From the NCBI GenBank assembly GCA_900770195.1, contig CAAGJI010000010.1, positions 1-49,165 on the forward strand: a DNA stretch of 49,165 nt. Reading direction: 5' to 3'. Source of the DNA: Oscillospiraceae bacterium. GTDB taxonomy: Bacteria > Bacillota > Clostridia > Oscillospirales > Ruminococcaceae. The notes under the pieces were generated by a model that ran no database searches, had not been told where the DNA came from, and saw only the letters and a list, made by a program, of their open reading frames with translations. Positions 1 through 7,221 of this stretch are shown here, in pieces (the stretch's first letter is position 1; each line of letters opens with the position of its first letter). Both the position numbers and the translations under genes were made by a program.

Positions 1-1
1 A

Positions 2-292
2 GTTAAGACAACAGCAGAAGTTAAGACAACAGCAGAAGTTAAGACAACAGCAGAAGTTAAGACAACAGCGGAAGTTAAGACAACTGAAGCAGTTAAGACA
101 ACAGCAGAAGTTGAAACAACAGCAGAAGTTAAGACAACAGCAGAAGTTAAGACAACAGCAGAAGTTAAGACAACAGAAGCAGTTAAGACAACAGCAGAAG
201 TTGAAACAACAGAAGCAGTTAAGACAACAGCAGAAGTTAAGACAACAGAAGCAGTTAAGACAACAGAAGCAGTTAAGACAACAGAAGCTACA
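2..292 (+). repeat. Tandem 18-bp coding repeat (V-K-T-T-A-E hexapeptide)
   Basis: About sixteen in-frame copies of an 18-bp unit coding VKTTAE run from the window edge, with variants VKTTEA and VETTAE. The unit is a multiple of three, so copy-number change keeps the frame. It probably forms an extended, possibly glycosylated stalk. The array continues beyond the left edge. Confidence 0.95.
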
Positions 293-2395
293 ACAGTTGC
301 AACAGTAGCAACAACAAAGGGCACAACAACGACACAGGCTCCTTTCTCAGTTTCACCAAAGGCAACAACAATTAAGGTTGGTGATACATTCACAATTACA
401 GTTAACGCAGCTGATAATCCATCAGTTAAGTATACTGTAAATCCTTCAAACGTTGTAGTAGTTGATGCAACAGGTAAGGTTTCAGCTATTAACCCTGGCG
501 AAACAAGTATTCTTGTATACACAGAAGATGGACGTTCAGATACACTCAAGGTTACAGTTCTTCCAGCTGGATCAGTATCAGATGTAACAACACCAACAGG
601 TACAAAGAATACAAATACTCCACTCGTTGTTGAACCTAAGACAATTGAAATTTTCGTAAACGACACATTTAAGATTAATGCATCAGGCAGCGATGGAAAT
701 TATACATACATATCAATGGATGATAAGATCGTTGAAGTTGGTGCAAATGGTACAGTATTAGGTCTTAACCCTGGTACAGCTATCGTAAAGGTTAAGGATG
801 GCCTTGGCGATTTAGAAACAGTTAAGGTTATTGTAAAACCATTAGAAACAACAGCAGCAACAGTAGTATCAGGCGTAACAACAGCTACAACACCAAAGGT
901 TACATACGCTGAATTGGTTGTTACACCTAAGGAAATCACAATTGATGTAAACGAAGAAGCTAAGATCAATGTAACAGGCGGCGATAACAATTACACATTT
1001 AAATCAAACGATGACAGCATTGCCGAAGTTGGTTCAAATGGTACTGTAATAGGTATTAAGCCTGGTGAAACAGTTATAACTGTTACAGATGGTGCAGGTA
1101 ACAAGGCAAGCGTTAAGGTTACAGTAAAGAAGCCGGCAGAAACAACAGCAGTTACAACAGGTGATAAGCCTGTAGCAACAACAACAAAGATTACATATGC
1201 TGACTTAATTGTTACTCCGGATGTAATTCAGCTTAAGCCTAACGAATCTAAGAAGATTACTGTAAGCGGCGGTGATGGAGAATACACAATAACATCTAAG
1301 GATCCTGAAATTGCTGAAGCTGGTAACAATGGAATGGTAACAGGTTATAAGCCTGGCGAAACTGTTGTAAAGGTTACAGATGGTCTTGGTAATATGGTTA
1401 CTGTTAAGGTTATTGTATTACAGCCTGAAACAACAGCAGCTACAACAGTAGCAACAACAGCAGTTACAACAGTAGCAACAACAGCAGCTACAACAATAAC
1501 ATATGCTCCACTTGTTGTTAATCCTAAGTCAACTGAAATTGATGTTGCCGATGACTTTACAATTGATGTAACAGGTGGCGACGGAAATTATACATTTAAA
1601 TCAAACAATGAAGAAGCTGTTAAGGTTGATACAACTGGAAAGGTAATTGCTTATGCACCAGGTGATGCTATTGTAACGGTTACTGATGGCAGAGGCGAAA
1701 GTGCTATTGTTAAGGTTACTGTAAGACAGCCAGCAACAACACCAGTAGTAACAACACCAGTAGCAACAACAGCAGCAACAACAGTAGCAACAACAGCAGC
1801 TACAACACCAGCAGCAGTTGTAACAACAGCAGCTAACAACAACCCAACAATTAATCCTGATTCAATTCCAAAGGCTGATTCAGCAGCAGCTTACTTCTTC
1901 TCTGTAGAAGATAACTTCCAGAGACTTACAGATGCACTTAAGTTTACAGGTGTAACTAACCCACAGGTAACATATCAGTTTGGTGGTAAGGCAGTTGCAG
2001 GTCCTAAGGATGTATTTGTAAAGGGTACACATAAGTATGATCTTACAGTTCTTGCAAACGGTAAGGTTGCAGGTACAGCAACAGTTTATATTGGTGTTAA
2101 GGGCGATGCAAACCTTGATGATGAAGTAGATTCAAAGGATGCAGTAGCAATTCTTAAGACATTCGCATATGCAATCACAGGTACAGATCTTGCTCTTCAG
2201 AGCGACGCAACACTTGAAAATCTTGCAACATTCCTTGCAGATATCGATGGTGAAACATTCGATCATAAGAACCTTGATTCTAAGGATGCAGTATGGATAC
2301 TCCAGTTCTTTGCTTACAGCATTGCACATGATGGTCAGACACAGCCATGGAGCGAACTCTGCAAAATCCTTGCAGATGCAGGTAAGAAATATTAA
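2..2395 (+). CDS. Dockerin-bearing surface or cellulosome-like protein, 5' end missing
   Basis: The reading frame is open from base 2 to the TAA at 2393-2395; the start lies upstream of the window. In order it shows a V-K-T-T-A-E hexapeptide stalk (2-292), five Ig-like modules resembling Big2 (about 347-563, 617-836, 911-1126, 1199-1420, 1505-1726) separated by Thr/Ala/Val linkers, a compact beta-rich module (about 1850-2100) and a C-terminal dockerin (about 2102-2340). The first dockerin calcium loop reads DANLDDEVDSKD; the second half ends in NLDSKDAVWIL and is less canonical. Dockerins bind cohesins on scaffoldins, so the protein is probably docked to a larger extracellular complex. The module before the dockerin could be an X-module, which is inference. 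Lys is mostly AAG, as in gap and unlike most other genes here, suggesting high expression. No catalytic domain is visible in the part present. Confidence 0.85.
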   Translation, partial: VKTTAEVKTTAEVKTTAEVKTTAEVKTTEAVKTTAEVETTAEVKTTAEVKTTAEVKTTEAVKTTAEVETTEAVKTTAEVKTTEAVKTTEAVKTTEATTVATVATTKGTTTTQAPFSVSPKATTIKVGDTFTITVNAADNPSVKYTVNPSNVVVVDATGKVSAINPGETSILVYTEDGRSDTLKVTVLPAGSVSDVTTPTGTKNTNTPLVVEPKTIEIFVNDTFKINASGSDGNYTYISMDDKIVEVGANGTVLGLNPGTAIVKVKDGLGDLETVKVIVKPLETTAATVVSGVTTATTPKVTYAELVVTPKEITIDVNEEAKINVTGGDNNYTFKSNDDSIAEVGSNGTVIGIKPGETVITVTDGAGNKASVKVTVKKPAETTAVTTGDKPVATTTKITYADLIVTPDVIQLKPNESKKITVSGGDGEYTITSKDPEIAEAGNNGMVTGYKPGETVVKVTDGLGNMVTVKVIVLQPETTAATTVATTAVTTVATTAATTITYAPLVVNPKSTEIDVADDFTIDVTGGDGNYTFKSNNEEAVKVDTTGKVIAYAPGDAIVTVTDGRGESAIVKVTVRQPATTPVVTTPVATTAATTVATTAATTPAAVVTTAANNNPTINPDSIPKADSAAAYFFSVEDNFQRLTDALKFTGVTNPQVTYQFGGKAVAGPKDVFVKGTHKYDLTVLANGKVAGTATVYIGVKGDANLDDEVDSKDAVAILKTFAYAITGTDLALQSDATLENLATFLADIDGETFDHKNLDSKDAVWILQFFAYSIAHDGQTQPWSELCKILADAGKKY

Positions 2396-2430
2396 TATCG
2401 CTTAACTGAGCAATCGGTTTTGAGATTAAA

Positions 2431-2465
2431 AGGACACTCACTTTAAAGTGGGTGTTCTTTTTTTT
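2431..2465 (+). terminator. Intrinsic terminator of the dockerin gene
   Basis: A hairpin with arms GGACACTCACTTT and AAAGTGGGTGTTCT (G-T wobbles) is followed by a long T run, 36 bp after the stop codon. Confidence 0.85.
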
Positions 2466-2474
2466 GTAAAATCG

Positions 2475-2503
2475 TTGACAAACTTTAAGAAATATGGTAT
2501 AAT
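2475..2503 (+). promoter_or_regulatory. Sigma-A promoter of rnpB
   Basis: TTGACA at 2475-2480 and TATAAT at 2498-2503 are 17 bp apart, with TGG before the -10 (extended -10). The expected start is near 2510, just before the RNase P RNA. Confidence 0.9.
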
Positions 2504-2512
2504 ATAAAAGAA

Positions 2513-2853
2513 GTATGAGCAGACTGTGCGGCAGCGTGGCGTTTGTCACGAGGAAAGTCCGGGCATCACAGGGTGAGGATAGCTGCTAACGGCAGCCGAA
2601 GGCGACTTCAGGGCTAGTGCAACAGAAATATACTTCCTGTTTCAGGTAAAGGTGGAAAGGCGAGGTAAGAGCTCACCGGAGCGTAGGAGACTATGCTGCC
2701 ATGTAAACCCTATCCGATGTAACGTCTATTGGTACCTGCTGTCAATGTCGACCCGGCAGACAGTTCGGTAATGGCGGCTTTAACGTGAGGGCGACCTCTC
2801 GTATAGATAAATTGTCGCACTCGACAGAACTCGGCTTACAGGTCTGGTCATAT
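2513..2853 (+). ncRNA. rnpB: RNase P RNA, catalytic subunit
   Basis: The region has the universal RNase P core signatures: GAGGAAAGTCCGGGC near 2549 and GACAGAACTCGGCTTACAG near 2823. The ends pair as helix P1, ATGAGCAGAC near 2515 with GTCTGGTCAT near 2842. The RNA trims 5' leaders from pre-tRNAs with the RnpA protein. The size of about 340 nt and the low-GC host are typical; assignment to the A or B structural class was not worked out. The ends are estimated from P1. It lies directly upstream of gap with only a 6-bp stem (GATGAG/CTCATC, near 2860-2874) and no T run, so some transcripts may continue into gap. Confidence 0.95.
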
Positions 2854-2909
2854 AATACAGATGAGAAAACTCATCAGAAAAAGTTTAAATTTTCAGGAGG
2901 AAAAATCCA

Positions 2910-3926
2910 ATGTCAGTAAAAGTTGCTATTAATGGTTTTGGCCGTATCGGTCGTCTTGCATTCAGACAGATGTTTGGTGCAGAAGGTTACGAAGTTGTTG
3001 CAATCAACGACTTAACAAGCCCAAAGATGCTTGCTCATCTTTTAAAGTATGACTCATCACAGGGTAAGTACGAAAAGGCTGATACAGTTTCAGCTGGCGA
3101 AGATTCAATCACAGTTGATGGTAAGGAAATCAAGATTTATGCATTCCCAGATGCAAACAACTGCCCATGGGGTGAACTCGGCGTAGACGTTGTTCTTGAA
3201 TGCTCAGGTTTCTATACATCAAAGGCTAAGGCACAGGCTCATATCAACGCTGGTGCAAGAAAGGTTGTTATCTCAGCTCCTGCCGGCAACGACCTTCCAA
3301 CAATCGTTTACAACACAAACCATACAACACTTAAGCCTGAAGACACAATCATTTCAGCTGCTTCATGCACAACAAACTGTCTTGCTCCTATGGCTGATGC
3401 ACTTAACAAGTACGCTGCAATCCAGTCAGGTATTATGTTAACAATTCACGCTTACACAGGTGATCAGATGACTCTTGATGGTCCTCAGAGAAAGGGTGAC
3501 CTCAGAAGATCAAGAGCTGCTGCAGTTAACATTGTTCCTAACTCAACAGGTGCTGCAAAGGCAATCGGTCTTGTTATCCCAGAACTCAACGGCAAGCTCA
3601 TCGGTTCTGCACAGAGAGTTCCTACACCAACAGGTTCAACAACAGTTCTTACAGCAGTTGTAAAGGGCTCAGACGTTACAGTTGAAGGCATCAACGCTGC
3701 AATGAAGGCTGCTTCAAATGAAAGCTTCGGCTACAACACAGACGAAATCGTATCATCAGATATCGTTGGTATGAGATTCGGTTCACTCTTTGATGCTACA
3801 CAGACAATGGTTTCAAAGATTTCTGACGATCTTTATGAAGTTCAGGTTGTTTCATGGTATGATAACGAAAACTCATACACATCACAGATGGTTAGAACAA
3901 TCAAGTACTTCTCAGAACTTGCATAA
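2910..3926 (+). CDS. gap: Glyceraldehyde-3-phosphate dehydrogenase, type I
   Basis: The 338-residue enzyme oxidises and phosphorylates glyceraldehyde-3-phosphate in cytoplasmic glycolysis. The N-terminus INGFGRIGR is the dinucleotide-binding loop, Asp34 in INDL fits NAD preference, and the catalytic cysteine is Cys153 in SCTTNC. Length is normal for the family. The ATG is preceded by CAGGAGG, 11 bases upstream. Codon use is strongly biased (AAG for Lys, GTT for Val), as expected for a very highly expressed gene. No clear promoter was found between rnpB and gap apart from a TATAAT at 2851-2856 without a matching -35. It ends in its own terminator. Confidence 0.97.
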   Translation: MSVKVAINGFGRIGRLAFRQMFGAEGYEVVAINDLTSPKMLAHLLKYDSSQGKYEKADTVSAGEDSITVDGKEIKIYAFPDANNCPWGELGVDVVLECSGFYTSKAKAQAHINAGARKVVISAPAGNDLPTIVYNTNHTTLKPEDTIISAASCTTNCLAPMADALNKYAAIQSGIMLTIHAYTGDQMTLDGPQRKGDLRRSRAAAVNIVPNSTGAAKAIGLVIPELNGKLIGSAQRVPTPTGSTTVLTAVVKGSDVTVEGINAAMKAASNESFGYNTDEIVSSDIVGMRFGSLFDATQTMVSKISDDLYEVQVVSWYDNENSYTSQMVRTIKYFSELA

Positions 3927-3948
3927 TTTAACTTTTTTGCAAAAAAAT

Positions 3949-3976
3949 GGCTGTCCGTCAGGGGCAGCCTTTTTAT
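3949..3976 (+). terminator. Intrinsic terminator of gap
   Basis: GGCTGTCC and GGGGCAGCC flank a four-base loop and are followed by TTTTT, 22 bp after the gap stop codon. Confidence 0.9.
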
Positions 3977-4011
3977 TTTTAAGGGCATTTTTTATTTTAT
4001 TTTTGGAAATG

Positions 4012-4041
4012 AAAAAGCGATGCATTTTCTGCATCGCTTTA
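4012..4041 (-). terminator. Terminator of the mazG-hup-rqcP operon
   Basis: An 11-bp perfect stem (AAAGCGATGCA/TGCATCGCTTT) lies just past the rqcP stop. On the minus strand it is followed by TTTTTC. Confidence 0.85.
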
Positions 4042-4044
4042 GTT

Positions 4045-4290
4045 TTAATTTTCTACCACAGAATATTGTGAAGAAGCGTCCTCTTTTCTGACTATTTCAG
4101 AAACATTTTCAACTTTAACAGTTAAAGGTTTCGTTCCCATTGTTATCTGAATAACATCTCCGACTTTTATATCATAAGAAGCCCTTGCAATTTTACCATT
4201 TACAGTGACTTTTCCGGCATCACACGCTTCATTTGCAATTGTTCTGCGTTTTATAAGTCTTGTGACTTTAAGATATTTGTCAAGTCTCAT
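4045..4290 (-). CDS. rqcP: S4-domain RNA-binding protein, RqcP/YabO type
   Basis: This 81-residue protein is almost entirely an S4 RNA-binding domain: MRLDKYLK, then RRTIANEACDAGKVTVNG and a VGD turn. Length and neighbours match B. subtilis YabO (RqcP), which lies next to mazG and helps RqcH add C-terminal tails to stalled peptides on free 50S subunits in ribosome quality control. Heat-shock protein Hsp15 is the distant alternative. It is the last gene of a mazG-hup-rqcP operon, starting 6 bp after the hup stop codon. Family assignment is strong; the RqcP role is inferred from length and synteny. Confidence 0.87.
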   Translation of the reverse strand: MRLDKYLKVTRLIKRRTIANEACDAGKVTVNGKIARASYDIKVGDVIQITMGTKPLTVKVENVSEIVRKEDASSQYSVVEN

Positions 4291-4296
4291 ATCCGT

Positions 4297-4614
4297 TTAC
4301 TTATTAACTGCTTCCTTTAAGTTTTTGCCTGCCTTAAAAACTGCGGCTTTGTATGAAGGAACTGTCATCATTTCATGTGACTGAGGATTTACACACTGTT
4401 TTGAATTTCTGTCTTTTACAGTGAATGTACCAAATCCCGAGATTGAAACTTTTCCGTCCTCAACAAGTCCTTCCTGAATTGTGCCTATGATAAGATTTAT
4501 CATAAATTCCGCCTTGGCTTTTGAGTTCATTTGTTCAAATTTTTTGCCGTCTGTTCCTGCTTCGATTTCATCAAAATTATTGGCAACAATCTTGATGAGT
4601 TCCGATTTTGTCAT
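4297..4614 (-). CDS. hup: HU-family DNA-binding protein
   Basis: This 105-residue histone-like protein would bend and compact DNA as a dimer. The core GFGTFTV beta motif, the arm with NPQ and the C-terminal VFKAGKNLKEAV helix are clear. It is about 15 residues longer than usual HU (about 90); the extra residues (IEAGTDGKKFEQMN, about 17-30) sit between helices 1 and 2. The arm tip reads NPQSHE rather than the common NPQTGE. A purine-rich ribosome site (AAGGAGGAC) lies before the ATG. It sits between mazG and rqcP in one operon, where B. subtilis has mazG next to yabO without hup. Confidence 0.93.
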   Translation of the reverse strand: MTKSELIKIVANNFDEIEAGTDGKKFEQMNSKAKAEFMINLIIGTIQEGLVEDGKVSISGFGTFTVKDRNSKQCVNPQSHEMMTVPSYKAAVFKAGKNLKEAVNK

Positions 4615-4650
4615 TTTATTTTGTCCTCCTTATTCTTGTTTCACGCTGCT

Positions 4651-5442
4651 TTATTTTTTTACCTGATTCCAAATTTCGTCAAGTTCTTCAAGTGATAGAG
4701 ATGTCATATCTTTGCCCTGTTCATTAACAATCTTTTCAACCGCTTCAAATCTTGAAATAAACTTTTTAGTTGCATTTACAAGTGCAAGTTCAGAGTCAAT
4801 ACCTGTTTTTCTTGCAACATTTGTACATGAAAACAGAACATCTCCAAGTTCATCTTCAATTTTGCTGCTGTCATTCAAAGATATTGCTTCTTTAAGTTCA
4901 TCGACTTCAGATTCGAGTTTTGAAAAAGCATCTTCTGTTGTTTCAAAGTCAAAACCTGCACGCATAGCACGTTTTCCGACTTTCTGTGCCTTCATAAGAG
5001 CAGGCAGAGTATTCGCAACACTTTTTAATGTATCAGTATACGTTTTTTGTTGTTTTGTTTCTTTTTTTATCTGATCCCAGTTTTTAAGAACCTCATCTTC
5101 TGAATCTGCCCTGACATTGGCAAAAACGTGCGGATGACGCACTATAAGTTTTTTGCAAACCTCATCGCATACATCATCGAAAGTGAAATGTTTCTGTTCA
5201 TTTTCAATTGTGCAGTGAAAAGCAACCTGAAGCAGAACATCTCCAAGTTCTTCACGAAGAAGAGCTGTGTCTTCAAGGTCAATTGCTTCAATAGCTTCGC
5301 AAACCTCTTCAAGGAAATCATTTCTGATTGATTTGTGGGTCTGTACCTTATCCCATGGACAGCCGTTTTCAGACCTTAATATACTGATTATTTCAAGCAG
5401 GTCGTCAATTTTATACTTTTCTTTCTGTTCGTATGTAACCAC
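4651..5442 (-). CDS. mazG: Nucleoside triphosphate pyrophosphohydrolase MazG
   Basis: The 263-residue protein has two MazG all-alpha domains. The first carries NGCPWDKVQTHKS and the metal-binding EEVCEAIEAI and EELGDVLLQV motifs; the second carries ESEVDELKEAI and EDELGDVLFSC. Such enzymes hydrolyse (d)NTPs to monophosphate and pyrophosphate and remove non-canonical nucleotides. The start is GTG at 5440-5442, preceded by GAGAAGG; no better ATG lies upstream. It lacks the N-terminal tetrapyrrole methyltransferase fusion of B. subtilis YabN. First gene of the operon with hup and rqcP. Confidence 0.95.
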   Translation of the reverse strand: MVTYEQKEKYKIDDLLEIISILRSENGCPWDKVQTHKSIRNDFLEEVCEAIEAIDLEDTALLREELGDVLLQVAFHCTIENEQKHFTFDDVCDEVCKKLIVRHPHVFANVRADSEDEVLKNWDQIKKETKQQKTYTDTLKSVANTLPALMKAQKVGKRAMRAGFDFETTEDAFSKLESEVDELKEAISLNDSSKIEDELGDVLFSCTNVARKTGIDSELALVNATKKFISRFEAVEKIVNEQGKDMTSLSLEELDEIWNQVKK

Positions 5443-5484
5443 GTTCTACACCTTCTCGCTTTTTATAAACAACGTTCTTTTAAT

Positions 5485-5513
5485 ATAATAACCTAAAACG
5501 GAAAAAAATGCAA
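5485..5513 (-). promoter_or_regulatory. Sigma-A promoter of mazG-hup-rqcP
   Basis: On the minus strand TTGCAT (5508-5513) and TATTAT (5485-5490) are 17 bp apart, about 40 bp before the mazG GTG. It is the one promoter here without a TGn extension. Confidence 0.75.
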
Positions 5514-5604
5514 TAGGTAAAATGCAAATTTTTCAACTTTGTAAAAAATAAATAAATAATGGTGTTTTTTATCGTTTTTTTTTATTATTTGATAAATTAC
5601 ATAA

Positions 5605-5647
5605 ATTCAGGAAACATTTTAGGCAAGGCGAAAAATGTTTCCTGAAA
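5605..5647 (-). terminator. Hairpin terminator after trpS
   Basis: A 15-bp stem (TTCAGGAAACATTTT and its complement) with a 10-base loop lies 26 bp past the trpS stop. The T tract on the minus strand is interrupted (TTTATGTAATTT), so termination may be partial. The rest of the 5443-5672 gap is AT-rich and shows nothing else apart from the mazG promoter. Confidence 0.7.
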
Positions 5648-5672
5648 AATTTTATTAAGTTTTAAAGTATAA

Positions 5673-6668
5673 TTATCTGTCTGCAAGACCTACTTTATGA
5701 TAAACTTTTGAAACTATTCTTCTTGAATATGCTGTGGCTTTCTCAGCGTTCTCTCTTGCACATTTTTTAAGGTAATCCTTATCTGATATGTATCTGTCGT
5801 AACCTGCTCTTACAGGGGCGAGAGCGTCTGCAACAGTCTCTCCGACAGCAAGTTTGAAGTCGCCGTAACCCTTGCCATCAAACTCTTTTTCTATATCATC
5901 AAAAGACTTGCCTGTAACTGTTGAATAGATGGACATAAGGTTGTTTATACCGTCTTTTCCTTCTTTATAAATAACCTGTGAATCGCTGTCTGTAACAGCC
6001 CTTTTGAACTTTCTGATAATTGTATCTTTATCATCAAGAATGAGAACGGTTGCATTCTGATTTTCGTCAGATTTAGACATTTTCTTTGTTGGTTCCTGAA
6101 GAGACATAATTCTTGCACCTTCTTTTGGAGTGTAGCCTTCAGGAAGAGTAAAGAAATCGCCATATCTCTGGTTGAAACGCTGTGCAATATTTCTTGTGAG
6201 TTCAAGGTGCTGTGTCTGGTCTGCACCAACAGGAACAAGGTCAGCATTGTATGCAAGAATATCAGCTGCCATAAGTACAGGATATGTGAAAAGGCCTGCA
6301 TTTACGTTGTCAGCGTGTTTTGCACTTTTATCCTTGAACTGTGTCATTCTGCTAAGTTCGCCAAACTGTGTTGCACAGCTTAAAACCCATGCAAGGTCAG
6401 TATGTGTTCCAACGTGACTTTGAATGAAAAGCAAAGATTTTTCAAGGTCAATTCCGCATGCAAGAAGAAGAGCATAGCTTTCAAGAGTCCTCTTGCGAAG
6501 CTGTGCAGGCTCCTGTTTGACTGTTAAAGCGTGAAGGTCAGCTATCATATAGAGACAGTTGTATTCGTCCTGAAGTGGCCCCCAGTTCCTTACAGCACCA
6601 AGGTAATTGCCAAGTGTGAAAGTGCCTGTCGGCTGAATACCGCTTAAAATAACTTTTTTCTTATCCAT
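5673..6668 (-). CDS. trpS: Tryptophanyl-tRNA synthetase
   Basis: This 331-residue class I synthetase charges tRNA-Trp with tryptophan. It has the N-terminal GIQPTGTFTLGNYLGA (the HIGH-equivalent signature is at residues 18-22) and KMSKS at 196-200. Length is typical for bacterial TrpRS. It starts 3 bp after the stop of the unknown gene at 6672-7193, so the two are almost certainly co-transcribed. No T-box or trp leader is visible in front of it; the nearest promoter is ahead of the aminotransferase at 8440-8468. The matching tRNA-Trp gene is also in this window, at 33048. Confidence 0.97.
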   Translation of the reverse strand: MDKKKVILSGIQPTGTFTLGNYLGAVRNWGPLQDEYNCLYMIADLHALTVKQEPAQLRKRTLESYALLLACGIDLEKSLLFIQSHVGTHTDLAWVLSCATQFGELSRMTQFKDKSAKHADNVNAGLFTYPVLMAADILAYNADLVPVGADQTQHLELTRNIAQRFNQRYGDFFTLPEGYTPKEGARIMSLQEPTKKMSKSDENQNATVLILDDKDTIIRKFKRAVTDSDSQVIYKEGKDGINNLMSIYSTVTGKSFDDIEKEFDGKGYGDFKLAVGETVADALAPVRAGYDRYISDKDYLKKCARENAEKATAYSRRIVSKVYHKVGLADR

Positions 6669-6671
6669 AAT

Positions 6672-7193
6672 TTAAGACTCCTTTTTTTCTGCTGCGTTTC
6701 TGTCTTTAAGCTGTGCTTCGTGAAGTTCTCTCATAAGATTGCGACAGCCAAAGTGGAAAATTCTTCCTTTTTCATCATCTTTTGCAAGTTCAGACGGAAC
6801 ATATGCATATCTGTAAATACCTTTTGCAGTAAGAAAATACGCTGTATATTCACGTGATTTAGGAAGGTCGAAATATGCAACTCTTTCCGCTCTGTCAAAA
6901 ATTTCATTTGCATACTGAACATAAAGATTTGCAGCTTTTACAACATCAAGATATTTTTTTGCAGCACCAACATATTCAAGACCATTGTTGTAGTGAATGT
7001 TAGCTGCACCGTTTATATATGCAACAAGAGTTGCAATGACGTTTTCAGCAACAGGCATATCAAGAATTATTCCGTAAACCTCATCGCCTTTTATAAACTT
7101 TTCAAATCTTGAAGCAGGTGTCATTATTGATGATTTTCTTGCCATAAGATATTTTTGTGTCACAGGGTATCTGTGAAAATTATTGCTTGCCAT
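6672..7193 (-). CDS. Unknown conserved-looking protein, co-transcribed with trpS
   Basis: I do not recognise this 173-residue family. It is soluble-looking, with no signal peptide or membrane segment. The N-terminus is basic (HRYPVTQKYLMARKSS), the middle is helical and rich in Ala/Tyr/Asn, and the C-terminus is charged (KDRNAAEKKES). The ATG follows AGAAGGGA. It lies between a PLP aminotransferase (28 bp upstream) and trpS (3 bp downstream), which suggests a shared transcript, but gives no firm function. Confidence 0.8.
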   Translation of the reverse strand: MASNNFHRYPVTQKYLMARKSSIMTPASRFEKFIKGDEVYGIILDMPVAENVIATLVAYINGAANIHYNNGLEYVGAAKKYLDVVKAANLYVQYANEIFDRAERVAYFDLPKSREYTAYFLTAKGIYRYAYVPSELAKDDEKGRIFHFGCRNLMRELHEAQLKDRNAAEKKES

Positions 7194-7221
7194 AGTCTGT
7201 TTTATCCCTTCTTTTATTTGT

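Noticed and set aside
1..292. CRISPR-like regular repeat at the left edge
   Set aside because: Units are contiguous with no spacers and code a repeating hexapeptide in the frame of the dockerin gene.
111..308. Gln/Lys/Arg/Leu-rich frame over the hexapeptide repeat
   Set aside because: It is another frame of the same 18-bp repeat; the frame continuing to the dockerin is the real one.
7194..7221. T-box or other tryptophan-sensing leader for the trpS operon
   Set aside because: The gaps before trpS and its upstream genes are 3 and 28 bp, and the leader after the promoter at 8440 is under 40 nt, too short for a T-box.
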